64,000 bases of DNA from Mytilisepta virgata (taxonomy: Eukaryota > Mollusca > Bivalvia > Mytilida > Mytilidae), in assembly GCA_028015205.1 (NCBI GenBank), contig CM051516.1, forward strand, positions 34,610,230-34,674,229, given 5' to 3'. Each line of letters starts with the position of its first letter. Within the stretch, counting starts at the first letter, position 1. This document shows positions 12,444-22,516 of the stretch, piece after piece. The translations under genes and the position numbers were made by a program. Below the pieces are notes generated by a model. The model was given only the letters and a program-made list of their open reading frames with translations. It searched no databases and was not told the DNA's origin.

Positions 12444-13859
12444 ATGCTGTAGTTCGTGTTATCGAAATCTGACTTTATAATTTTCTTAACTGCAACGAAA
12501 ATTTACAATCAATAAAGTTCATGTATATTTGTCCTAAAGGCGCCTCGCATCATTATCTTGGTGATAAATCTACCTGAACTTATTAGATAATGGATTTTCT
12601 GCGCACGTGTATTGGTCTTAACTAAAAACGACATACTTGGATACTTTTTACTTGTTCAATTTACACCTTAGTTTTTCATAATCTACAAAGGTAAGTTTTA
12701 ATATTTAAAATAATTTGCAAGTAACAAACAAATGTGTACCAACTGATCCCTGATACATTAAGTTGTTTGTAATCTAACAAATAAAAACGGTTACTGATAT
12801 TGTGTAATACTGAGGTATGTCCGGGGTTATAGTTAGTAAAATTAACATTAGATTATACACATACTTATTGACCTCTTCTCTTATGTTCATTTTTCCATTT
12901 AACTTTAAATTTGAACCTCATCTATAAATCTGAATACACACGATTTTAATTTATCTGCAACGTCAAAGAAAAAAATAAAGAATTTTAAAAGAAATAAGTA
13001 CATTATTCTCCCTTCAATTTAGATATAACTTAATAAATGAGTTTTTTTCATATTAATGACAGTAAAAATGATATGGTCGTTTTCCATGTGCTATAAGTAG
13101 CCTAGGTATTGTCAAAGTGTGTATTGTTTAACATATTGTTCAAGAAAATTCGAAAACAAATTATTCTTGGAAAGTTAATACCGACGTTTTCCTCTAAAAA
13201 TGCAAAAAAAAATTAAATGATCGTAAAAGAGAAAAAAGGATTTGGAAACAGGAACACGAGTATCAACTGTAGAAATGAAATGTGTAATCTTGAAAATCAC
13301 TGAGGCACTCATTGATGAACCAAAGCAAGATTATGGCAGCATAAGTGTTGTCCTGTAGCTTTTATCTATACCAGCATTGAAATATGTCTCATGACAATAT
13401 GTATTAATCAATATTAAACTTAGAATCATACCAACGATGTCCAATTGATAGCCGTACAGAAATAAAACAATAAATAGCACAATGTTCACAGCTAAAGTTC
13501 ACATAAGATGCCATGCATTAAATTTCACTGGTGTCTGAAATGACCAAAGATTAAAAATCAAAAGAAGATTTTCTAAGTGAACAAGTAAATCTTATGTATC
13601 GCCATAATCTGACTCTAACTTTTGACACATTGTTGAAGACTTTCCAGTAACTTACAAGATGAGCAAGAACAATAAGAGATTTTTTGTATTGAGCTACAAC
13701 AATCAATTTCATATGATACTGACCCGTTTTATAATCCAACTTTATATGACCGTTATTTCGTATACAGCATTAGATCGGTAAAATATAATTGATTGATCTG
13801 TCATAATTGACCTTTCCTGTTATCTTTTTCATTATTTTTTGTTTGTTTGTTTAATATCA
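12444..13859. other. No gene recognised
   Basis: AT-rich flank of the satellite. I see no coding exon, RNA gene or clear transposon end. Confidence 0.5.
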
Positions 13860-14235
13860 GCAAATGAATACCGAAGCGACAAAACAGTTGTAAAAGTCTC
13901 CTCGAAGTCTAAGTAAAAGACAAAGTCAGGATAATGGAATACAACAAACAAATACCGCAAAGATATATGTACAACCTAAAGAATAAAAAAACGTATAATA
14001 AACTAAACAAAACAAGACAGCGCAGAAACTATAGCAGCAATAGTATGAACTCCCATTGAAAACCGGTAGTGACATCGGGTGCTCTGGAAGGGTAAGCATG
14101 TCCTGGTCCATTAACGCACCCGTCACACTGCGAGTAAGCAATAGCCAGCTGTGAAGTGTCAAGTCCGGTGAGATATCAATTCCAGAAGGGCGTGAAATAA
14201 AACTGAAGATATCTAGTCTCATATACAATATGAAA
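13860..14235 (-). repeat. Dispersed repeat family C, copy 1
   Basis: On the plus strand the copy reads through ACCGAAGCGACAAAACAGT, AAAAACGTATAAT, ACTAAACAAA, GACAGC.CAGAAACTA, GAACTCCCA, GGGTAAGCATGT and GAAGATATCTAGT. The same order is seen at 36125-36460. Partial copies lie at 55320-55445 (-), 31865-32040 (+), 33300-33430 (+) and 32640-32690 (+). It is non-coding and widely dispersed, and I cannot tell which machinery moves it. Confidence 0.7.
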
Positions 14236-14359
14236 ACTTTATATCGGCCAATCAATTCGTGAAAACATTTGAAATGATGAAATTAACAGAGACTGAACAT
14301 AACCCCTATATTTTGTATGAAAATGTTAGGATGTTGGGTAATGCTACCTTCACATACAC

Positions 14360-14665
14360 GGATGTTTCTTTACGTATATTGTACAAATTCGTAAAAGTAC
14401 ACGGATCCTTACGATTTGGTCACTTTTATGTGCGATTTAATAGTGTTACGAGTAATTACGAGCCATTTACGGTTTATTACGATTTATTACGATATATTTA
14501 CGGACATGTCAAAAAATTTGCCTCTACTTTCATGGATACTCACGAGTGTCTGCTAGTATTTGCTAGTTGTGACTAGTTATTAACGGATACCAACGAGTTA
14601 TTAACGGATAACAATGAGTATTTAACGGATACCAACGAGTTATGCACGGATGCTCGCGACTGACT
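14360..14665. repeat. Degenerate short tandem repeat (TTACGG / AACGGAT motifs)
   Basis: From 14576 to 14645 a unit of about 21-22 bp (TTATTAACGGATACCAACGAG) repeats three to four times. Upstream, TTACG and ACGGAT words recur at roughly 10-14 bp spacing back to about 14360. The preceding stretch 14235-14300 shares CCAATCAATTC and TGATGAAATTAACAGAGACT with 37330-37385. Confidence 0.6.
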
Positions 14666-14928
14666 ACGTAAGGACTCGTACGAAAAATCCGTGTGTGTGC
14701 AAGGGGTATAAGTGTCAATCAGACAGCATTCCACTTGACCGAACACGGGAAAAGATAGATCGTATATAGGGTTGTCGTGTCGACTTCTACATGGAACAAC
14801 AGCAAACGCTAAATGGCCCAGGCGACAATCTTCATAGTATTCCATACATTAGACATAAAACAATAAGTAAACAAGAGACAGCCAAATACTTTAGGAGAAC
14901 TACTCCATTTGGGGGTATTCTATACCAA

Positions 14929-14995
14929 ATCCTAACCCTAACCCTAACCGTAAGCCTACCATACCCTTAACCCTTACCCTTACTAAACTCTAGCA
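14929..14995. repeat. Short interstitial telomere-like repeat
   Basis: The sequence has three CCTAA-type units in tandem (CCTAACCCTAACCCTAACC), then degenerate CCCTTAA/CCCTTAC units. It matches the metazoan telomere repeat CCCTAA but is only about 60 bp and imperfect, so it is an internal relic rather than a telomere. Confidence 0.7.
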
Positions 14996-15879
14996 TTAAA
15001 GGAATGGGTCCAATTAAGTAAAAGAAATCGAATTGAGTCTTGACCTTGGTCAAGCATATGTAGAATGTGGCGGGCTAAAACATATATAAGAAAAAAAAGA
15101 AAATAATTTTAAAAGAGTCTGTTTCTATACCAATTTAGTAAATTTTATTCAGGTTTCCGGTCTTAAAAATGCCTACTGCTCAAAATGCCTTTTTGCACAA
15201 TAACGGCTTTCGATTGGTTGAAGGGAGGTGATTATGTTCTAATCAAAATTTAAAAGATATAACAGTAAAAGTAAATAAAAACCAAATCAGGTAACACTAT
15301 TCAATTGAGTGAATGTGATACAGTAGCGAAGTTAGGAGGTGTAATGACGTAAAGTTTATACACATCAATGTCTATGTTATTTGAAACTTTGATTGAAATT
15401 TAACAAAATCAATCTCAAACATAATAAAACTAAAGTAAGTTTTTCTTTACCTATATGAAATACATATATACTAAAAAATTTTCAGTAAAAAAAGGTAATT
15501 ACTATATCAAGTTCCCTTAATAGCTTTTTTACACACCTGCTCTTCTTGGAAGAAGTTTTCATATACCGCTCATTACGATCGAAACCATTCTCTTGTCATT
15601 GTTATTTTTATCTCCGTTAAAATATGATATGAACGAAAATATTAATTTTGTTAAATCTTTGCTTATGAAATTGTTAAAGTTTGTAAAACTAAGGTGTATC
15701 CCCCTAGAGCATAACAAAAGATTATTTTTTCTGTACCCTTTTGATTTTTCTGGCATTTGAATTTGGCCTGAAACATTTTGGATATTGTTCTTCTTTTATC
15801 ATTTTCGTGAACAACAAAATGAATAACAGTAAATGTAACGTGGGCCTTGATAACTACCGATGAGTTATGATTCGGTGCA
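14996..15879. other. No gene recognised
   Basis: AT-rich sequence. I see no coding or repeat feature that I can support. Confidence 0.45.
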
Positions 15880-16240
15880 AATGTGCATACATGTATCTTT
15901 CGGATAAAAAATGGTGTAATAATAAATTCTTTTATACCAATTTTGATACAAATTTCATCGATTTACGACTCATCACTTGTGCACAAGTCCCAAAATGTTG
16001 AAACAAAGAAAGCAAATTAAAAATAACAAAAATACAAAAAAAATGTGAATCCAAAACTATTTAAGGACAGAGCTCTGCAAGATGGAGATACTCCTTAGTT
16101 TTCACAAATCCAACATTTTTCTAACAATGAATTTAACGTATTAATTTCTGGCTAGTATTCAAATACTAGCAACTGAGCTTTAGATACCCTTGGGGAATTG
16201 GAGTCCACCAGCAGTGTTATCGATTCATTGGTAATAATAA
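15880..16240 (-). repeat. Dispersed hammerhead-bearing repeat, minus-strand copy
   Basis: Read on the minus strand it begins with a GCTGGTGGACTCCAATTCCC block and CAAGGGTATC, followed by TTGCTAGTATT, AACTAAGGAGTATCTCC, CTCTGTCCTTAAATAG and a 3' ribozyme relic around 15950-15995. The relic keeps GATGAGTCGTAAATCGA and GAAA, but the first core base is changed (GTGATGA) and the cleavage region is deleted. This copy matters because its 5' part shares the GCTGGTGGAC...CCCC.AGGGTAT block with the tandem 380-bp hammerhead units at 22140 and 49190. That ties the two families together. Confidence 0.7.
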
Positions 16241-16359
16241 ATTCTTTTATAAAATATTTTTTATTTGGATTCGAATTCTTTTTTATATAACGTTTATTTG
16301 TACAGTATTTGAAACTTTGAAGAAACTTGACAAAATAAAAGTGCCTTTTCATTGTATAT

Positions 16360-17149
16360 CGATCAATGTGTAATCAATACTTAAGACTCATTGACCGTAA
16401 TTTTCAACTTAAAGAATAGAGCTTTATATATGATATACGATGAGATGATATATACAAGATCGATTTTTAATCACCGAATGTCTCAAGAGGGTTTTGATTT
16501 AATATCTGAAACTAACTAGTGCAATATTTGAACATAATTAATAATCAAGCAAAAGTTGTCTTTATCCGTATTTTTCAACTTGAAACCCCCTATAAAGCCT
16601 TCAGAGATAATCCATGCAAAAAGATTTAAGCACTTTGTAAGTCTTTAACTATTGGAAAAACTTGAAGGTTTCTAGTAAATTTAACCAGTTTCTTAAATAT
16701 TGTTGGAGGTAACAGTGATTCTAAGGATCTCATGTAAATTAAATAAACGTCCAGAACTACATGTAGTAATAAGATACAACACGCATGCAGGGTCCAAAGT
16801 ACCAAGTCAAACTATTCTGACTCACTATTATGATTTTGTTTGTGCTATTTTTGTGTGGGGTTCTGTCTGTAGGAGGCAACTTATTTAATTGCTGACCTTA
16901 CCTGTTATTAATTTTGTTGTTTATAAAACACATAAGAACATACCCATAAAACACAGGAGATAGGTCCAGTATCAGGTAAAACATAGACCAGTAAGTAATA
17001 TCGAAAATCTCATTTACGTCAAAATGAAACACAATGCATCAACAGAGAGTATTTACTGTTAAACATTTAATAATATGAAAGAAAGAATATGCATGGTTAA
17101 TCCAACACGCATGTGATAAAATTATTAAATAACGCTTTTATTAAGGTTC
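16360..17149. other. No gene; one dispersed repeat segment
   Basis: The 16788-16935 part (AGACTATTCTGACTC-like, ending TGACCTTACCTGTTATTA) resembles 23050-23205 and, inverted, about 23735-23770. The rest shows no feature. Confidence 0.4.
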
Positions 17150-17425
17150 GTTTTTCTGCAACCCGTCTAGTAGAATATTAGAATGAAATCGAAAATTTAT
17201 ATTTACTGTTATAAAAATGTTATATATTTTTAAAACTAAGGGAATATTCCTCGTGCAGATCTGTGTCCTTAGATGGTGTGGCTTTACCTCTTTTGGTCGT
17301 TTAGCATGTTTTTTAAAAATTTGCTCTTCAAAGTTTTTGGTAATTGTTTGATTTCCGACATTTTAGGCCTTGATGAGTCGGAATCGGCGTAATGTGCAAA
17401 TCTTGTTCTCCCTAGATTATGCGTC
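17150..17425 (+). repeat. Dispersed hammerhead-bearing repeat, degraded copy
   Basis: It shares AAAACTAAGGGAATATTCC, GTCCTTAGATGGTGTGGC, TACCTCTTTTGGTCG and ACATTTTAGGCCTTGA with the family. The ribozyme block is reduced to GATGAGTCG...CGGCGTAATGTGC; the bases GCACAACT before it are deleted, so stem I is lost. Confidence 0.65.
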
Positions 17426-18182
17426 AAAAAATGCCTTCCTTTAATATACTTAAAATGTAAAGTTTTTTATAGCTTTTCCCAAAAACAGATAACAAGGTAT
17501 CTGATTAGTTTTTTGTTCTTGCCCCGAAACAGGTGGGAAATTCTTTGTAAAACTCGCATTTATCTCTGTTTCTCAATCAACTATATTTTTTCAACAATAC
17601 ATATATATTTAACAATGTATATCAATTCATTACATGCAGCAAGACCTTCAAAACAGGGAACAAGTCTCCCAACCACTGAAGGTTTCAGATGACAAACCAG
17701 ACTGATTTTGCGGAATTCTGTACTTATTGCCAATCAAGTCAAATATGTGTTAATGGCATAACCATTGTACGATTAAGGCACAGTTTGTAAACGTTCCACT
17801 AAAACATTCAAGTCATATTTTATACAAACTATGCATAACTGAAAACTTTATAAAATCAATTGTTTGTGTCAAAGCATGCATTCTTCTAATGTCACGAAAC
17901 GCAGTAACTTAAAACATGTACAAATGTAACGATATATACAATAAGACTAAGGTTTCTATCGATATTTTGGATTATCATTTTTATGAAGTTAGATCAGGAT
18001 TTTCAACAGGTAGGAATTTAATTTTGTTTTGTCTTCGTGATGATACGAAAGATGTGCATTTGTATGTGAAATAGCCATGTTAAATATTATCTACCTAAAT
18101 GAAAACGTGTTACAATCTTGTAATTTGGAAGATATTTTTCTATTTACAGTAAATTAGAAAAAATCGTGTATTTGCCCTTTTC
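17426..18182. other. No gene recognised
   Basis: AT-rich sequence with no coding signal or clear repeat that I can support. Confidence 0.4.
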
Positions 18183-18415
18183 CATACCGGATTTGACATA
18201 GGCAGCAGTGCGAGTGTCCTGCAGGAAGCAGAGACTGCTCACTCTTTCGGAGCACCTGAGTCTACCCCCTGTGTTTTGGTGAGGTCCATGTTGTTCATAT
18301 TTTTTTAGTTGTTAATTGTAATGCATGTATTGTTTTTGTCTTGTCTTCGTTGTTTTCCGGAGTTTGTTGTTCCTTCGAATATCCCTTTGGCATTTCTTGA
18401 CTCTACTTCTATTCG
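18183..18415 (+). repeat. Dispersed repeat family B, copy 2
   Basis: Matches the copy at 9340 through ACCGGATTTGACAT, GTGTCCTGCAGGAAGCAGAG, GAGGTCCATGTTGTTCATAT, TTGTCTTCGTTGTT and TCCCTTTGGCATTTCTTGAC. Confidence 0.75.
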
Positions 18416-18639
18416 AAGATAAAACGTTTGTAGCAATATTAAATTATGTTTTTTTTTTTTTTATCTTACTTAGTGTTTTTATCAGGAGTCTTTATAGTTT
18501 AATTGGCCTTCACTGGGCTCATTTGCAACCCAAACCATAGGAAGTAAAAAACTATCATATAAACATTGTGAATAATTTATAGAATCAAACAAGCCTAAAC
18601 AAAATAGATAAAATGTGTGGTGTTCAGTTATTGAGTGAT

Positions 18640-18960
18640 ATTGTGCAATTATTAGTACAATAAATTCTTTTATACTAATTTTGATGCATAAGATATGCAA
18701 ATTTCATCGATTTATGACTCACAAGTTGTTCTCAAGGCCTAAAATGTGTAACCCCAAACAAATGACCCCAAACGTTGAAAATAAATTAAAAAATGCCAAA
18801 TTACCGAAAGGGTAAGGCCAAAACCATTTAAGGACAAGGCTACGGACGAGGGAGATATTCCTCAGTTTACAAAAATTTCAAATTTTGTAACGGTAAATTT
18901 TTATTTTCAATTTTGGGATGGTATTGAAACACAAGGGATTTGGAGTCCATAAGCGGCAGT
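18640..18960 (-). repeat. Dispersed hammerhead-bearing repeat, minus copy
   Basis: The minus-strand order is GAGTCCAAATCCC near 18940, then the GTTTAAACTGAGGAATATCTCC-like block, TCCTTAAATGG, TTTTGG, and a ribozyme relic at about 18685-18735. The relic reads CTTGTGAGTCATAAATCGATGAAAT, so the core is mutated, while the ATATCTTATGCAT cleavage and stem region is still recognisable. Confidence 0.6.
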
Positions 18961-19140
18961 ATAGGCTAGCGGAAAAAATAAATTATTTGATACCAATATT
19001 GATGCACCAGATTTGACATTTCGTCGATTTAAGACTAAACAGTGCTCAAGGCATAAAATGTTGAAAACCTACCCAATAATCCAAAAATTCTGCAAATTTA
19101 AAAATGCCAAAATGCAAAAGGGAAAAGCCAGCCCAGCTAA
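18961..19140 (-). repeat. Dispersed hammerhead-bearing repeat, partial minus copy
   Basis: A second, adjacent 3' part of the same family in the same orientation. A relic of the form TTTAGTCTTAAATCGACGAAAT is seen near 19010-19040 on the minus strand. It abuts the 3' tail of the RTE-like LINE. Confidence 0.55.
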
Positions 19141-19142
19141 GG

Positions 19143-20265
19143 TCTTACTTACTTACTTATCCTCTTCATCCCAGCTGGGACATAAGGCATCAACAAGTTT
19201 TCTCCATTTATCCATGTCCTTTGCCAGGTGCTGAGCTTGCCTCCAGGTGTAATCCAACTCTTGTAATTCAGCTTAAATGGTTCTCCTCCAGGTGGTCCGA
19301 GGTCTTCCTGGCTTTCTTTTTCCCGGTGGTGTCCAAGTTAAAGCTATCTTTGGTGTTCTCTCATTTGGCATTCTCAGCACATGACCTAGCCATCTGAAGC
19401 GTCGCTGTTTTATTTGTGTTGTAATGCTGTTACAGTTGCTAATTTTCAGTAGATTGATGTTGCTTATCTTGTTAGGCCAAAAAATTTTATGAATTTTTCG
19501 AAGGCAGTTGTTGTGGAATGCCTCTACTTTCTATACGTCGCTCTGTATTATCCTCCAACATTCAGAACCATACAGGAGGACTGATTTTACGTTGCTGTTA
19601 AAGATCTTCAGCTTGGTGTTGATGCTGAAGTTTTGAGACTTCCAGATCGGCTGCAGTCTACAGAAAGCTGTACGTGCTTTTGTTAATCTTGCTTGTATGT
19701 CTTTCTTTGCTCCGTTGTCATCACTAATAATACTTCCTAGATAGGTGAATTTATCTACACTTTCTGGCTGGTTGTTTATGGTGATTGGTTCTGCTATCTT
19801 GTCATTGATAACCATTACTTTAGTTTTCCCAGAATTTATGGTCAATCCAGTATTTTTCGCAAATGAATCTAATTTTGAGGTTTTATCTTGAAGTTGTCTT
19901 TTTATGGTGGATAGCTCTGCTGCAAGATCGTCCGCAAAATCAAGATCTTCCAGTTGTTTAAACATGGTCCATTGTATACCATTTTTTACTGATGTTGTGT
20001 TCCTTTGTATCCAGTCTATCACCATCAGGAAGAGTATAGGCGATAAGATGAGATGCATCCTTGTCTGACACCAGAGTTTACTTCAAAGGGATCAGATATG
20101 CCGTTTTCTATGATAATGTTACATTCAAAATTTTGGTAGAAGCATTTGATGAGCGATATAATTTTCTGTGGCAAACCATATGTAGTCAAAATTTCCCATA
20201 GTGTATCTCTGTGTACGCTGTCGAAGGCTTTTTTGAAATCTATGAAGTTTATAAAGGTCAGATAT
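19143..20265 (-). pseudogene. 5'-truncated RTE-like LINE reverse transcriptase
   Basis: The minus strand encodes the second half of a reverse transcriptase. It begins at FINFIDFKKAFDSVH (motif A aspartate), then GVRQGC (motif B), FADDLAAE (motif C, catalytic DD), GLTINSGKTKVM, FTYLGSIIS, SVLLYGSECW, then RRFRWLGHVLRMP, RKPGRPRTTW and a final CPSWDEED before the stop. Breaks: a 5-bp tandem duplication (CATCT) right after the motif B region near 20055 shifts the frame; an in-frame TAG follows at about 19537; a TAA lies near 19275. The 3' end runs into TAAGTAAGTAAG, the kind of short tandem tail seen in RTE/BovB elements. The upstream endonuclease is missing. Confidence 0.88.
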
Positions 20266-20944
20266 GCTAAAATGTATGTCATCGCTGGGACTTCCTTCGC
20301 CTTCTACTAGTATTTTGATAACTTCATCTATCGCTTTATGAAGACGAAATACTGACTAAAGATACAGATTTGCAAGAAAATAATCAATCGAAACTGCAAT
20401 TGGTTTTTTAACGCCTTCGTTTTGATGTTATTTGTTCAATTGACTACTGGAATATTAATAGTTTGATATTAGCCTTTCCTAGTTTATCAAACAATCGCTC
20501 CTGGGACATGTTTAAAATAGTTCAGCACAGGTGAAGTTAAACGCTTAAATTTTATGAATTGGTATTGACCATTATTGCTTGATTGGTCTGGTTATTTTGC
20601 TTTGGTTGAAATTTCAGAAATTATGGAAGTCAAGATTAAACAAGATAGAAATGGTCATTTAAGATCAAATGTATGTCACTTGTCTTGTTTTTAGACTTTG
20701 ATATAATGTTCCTTTAATCTTTCCAGTGTACCTGAAGAAGGTTAATCTACCACAAGTAATTTTGTATTAGAGTATCCTATCATGTAAACAACGATTATCT
20801 TTTTTCGTCCGTTATATGCTACCTGTGTTAATATGATCACATTTCAATACGTTTTGATTTCCGGTAGGTGGGTTTCTTCTTCAGTTGAGACAAGATATGT
20901 TATCATACGCAATATTCGATGCTAGAAATTTCAAACTTATTTCC
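20266..20944. other. No gene recognised
   Basis: AT-rich sequence beyond the truncated end of the RTE-like element. No coding signal is seen. Confidence 0.4.
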
Positions 20945-21125
20945 ATATACAAGTAAATCAAGAAATACCAAAGGGATATATGAAGGAGGAGAAAAAAATT
21001 GAAACAATTGACAAAGCCCGGAGAACAACGAAGACATGACCAAAACAATACAAACACTACACTAAAAAACTAAAAAACATATAAAGAACATGGACCCCAC
21101 CATAAAACCGGGGGTAGACCTTCTA
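20945..21125 (-). repeat. Dispersed repeat family B, minus copy
   Basis: The plus strand reads AAGAAATACCAAAGGGATA, GAGAACAACGAAGACA and GAACATGGACCCCACCA, the complement of the block order at 9340 and 18183. Confidence 0.7.
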
Positions 21126-21959
21126 TAATTCAAATTTATAATAAAATTAAACAATTTCAAAATATTTTCAAAATTAACCGGATTTATCAATAGTGGTCTG
21201 TTCAGTAATTATAAACTCTTATGTAAACTCTAGTCAAGAGTAATTTTGTGAGTTTGAACGCTAGTTTAAAATTTATTGAGTCATACTAGATTGATATCAT
21301 TAAAAAAAACATTAATATCAGTTTCAGATTAAAACAAAAAAACTAGGTATTGTTCAGTTTGTTCCTCAAATCAAAAACTTTTTTTTAAAAATAATTGACT
21401 TGGTATTTTTAAAACAATGTGTATTATTTTTCAGATAAAATAAGCAAGATTTGGTTTAAAGTACCAGAATGAAATTCCATTGTGCATAAGTGTCTTGAAG
21501 AAAATAATAGGAAATTAATAAAGCGTCAAAGGTGGGTAAAGTTATATTAAATGCTTTTAAATAAACCACAAAATGGATAACAGGAAATGTAAAAAAAGAC
21601 AAACCAATCAATCAGAACCCCGGACAAAAAATAACACAAAAGAGTCATAACACAAACATTAACACAACAATGGATTAACTCAGTCAATTAGTTTCTTGTG
21701 ATTTTTTTCGATATTAATTTTGATTTACTATAAGTGCACATGTAAAATCCAAGGTTATAGCTACCGTTGAAACAAAGGAGGTAAATCCCATCACAATGAA
21801 TTCCGATGTTAAGATGACATTTTGCTCAAATAATTTTACCCATGCTAAAATCTCCAAAAAACGTATACAACATACTCGCATGATAAAATGTAAGATTTGC
21901 TTACCACTTTATTTAGAAGTTTTATGAAAGAAGAGTGCTGCTTAATGCTTTTAAAAAGT
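21126..21959. other. No gene recognised
   Basis: AT-rich. A stretch at about 21575-21680 (ATAACAGGAAATGTAAAAAA, CAATCAATCAGAACCCCGG) looks like dispersed repeat sequence. No gene is seen. Confidence 0.4.
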
Positions 21960-22039
21960 TTTATTTCGGTATTTTTTGTTATGAGTACTTCTTGTTTAAA
22001 ATAAGTTTGGTTTTTGGTCTTCCAAATGTTTCGGTTTTA

Positions 22040-22086
22040 ATGCTGCCTGTGAGAGGTAACTGCTTGAAATGCGTCGTATACAGCAT
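22040..22086 (+). ncRNA. Hammerhead ribozyme, damaged core
   Basis: Stem I ATGCTG/CAGCAT is perfect and GAAATGCGTCGTATA is intact, but the CTGATGA core is altered (CCTGTGA). Probably inactive. Confidence 0.65.
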
Positions 22087-22421
22087 ATTATAAATTTACT
22101 ATATCTAATATTAGTATCTTTGGATTGTTATTTTGAAAATCCTGGGACGATGCCTCTGCATTGTGGATCCTAGTTCCCCGAGGGTATTCGCCAACCCAGT
22201 CGTCAGACTTGTCTGACATGATTATTCATTGATTTGTTACAGAAATTACCAGTATTTAGCAAAATTAAAAAATAATAGAAATACTAAGGGTTCATTCCTT
22301 GTATTGCACATGGTAAGATCTCCTTAGCTGAAATTTGGTTTCCTATTTCGGTATTTTTGGTTATAAGTACTTCTTGTTTAAAATAAGTTTGGTTTTTGGT
22401 CTTCCAAATGTTTCGGTTTTA

Positions 22422-22466
22422 ATGCTGCTGATGAGAGGTAACTCCTTGAAATGCATCGTATACAGC
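22422..22466 (+). ncRNA. Hammerhead ribozyme, core intact
   Basis: Elements in order: stem I 5' strand GCTG ending at 22427; core CTGATGA 22428-22434; stem II GAGAGG against CTCCTT with loop TAA (one A/C mismatch, G-T wobbles); GAAA 22448-22451; short stem III TGC/GTA around loop ATC; cleavage after ATA; stem I 3' strand CAGC 22463-22466. All catalytic bases visible in the sequence are present. Stem I is shortened to 4 bp because the next bases are TT instead of AT. A very short stem III is usual for ribozymes in retrozymes and Penelope-like elements. Activity is inferred, not shown. Confidence 0.75.
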
Positions 22467-22516
22467 TTAGTATAAATTTACTATATCTAATATTAGTATC
22501 TTTGGATTGTTATTTT

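Larger units (their letters stand above)
21960..22516 (+). mobile_element. Tandem hammerhead repeat (retrozyme/Penelope-type), locus 1
   Basis: About one and a half copies of a 380-bp unit; the GAAATGC word recurs 382 bp apart (22066, 22448). Each unit contains a hammerhead ribozyme, CTTTGGATTGTTATTTTGAA, ATGCCTCTGC, AGTTCCCCGAGGGTATTCGC, GTCGTCAGACTTGTCTGACA and GGTCTTCCAAATGTTTCGG. The repeat stops at GGATTGTTATTTT (22516), the same point as at locus 2. Tandem units with one ribozyme each are the hallmark of retrozymes and of terminal repeats of Penelope-like retroelements: self-cleavage of a multimeric transcript would give 380-nt monomers that can circularise. No reverse transcriptase is seen beside it. 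Confidence 0.8.

Noticed and set aside
14929..14995. A chromosome end
   Set aside because: Only about three intact CCCTAA-type units, then degenerate ones, with 49 kb of sequence beyond.
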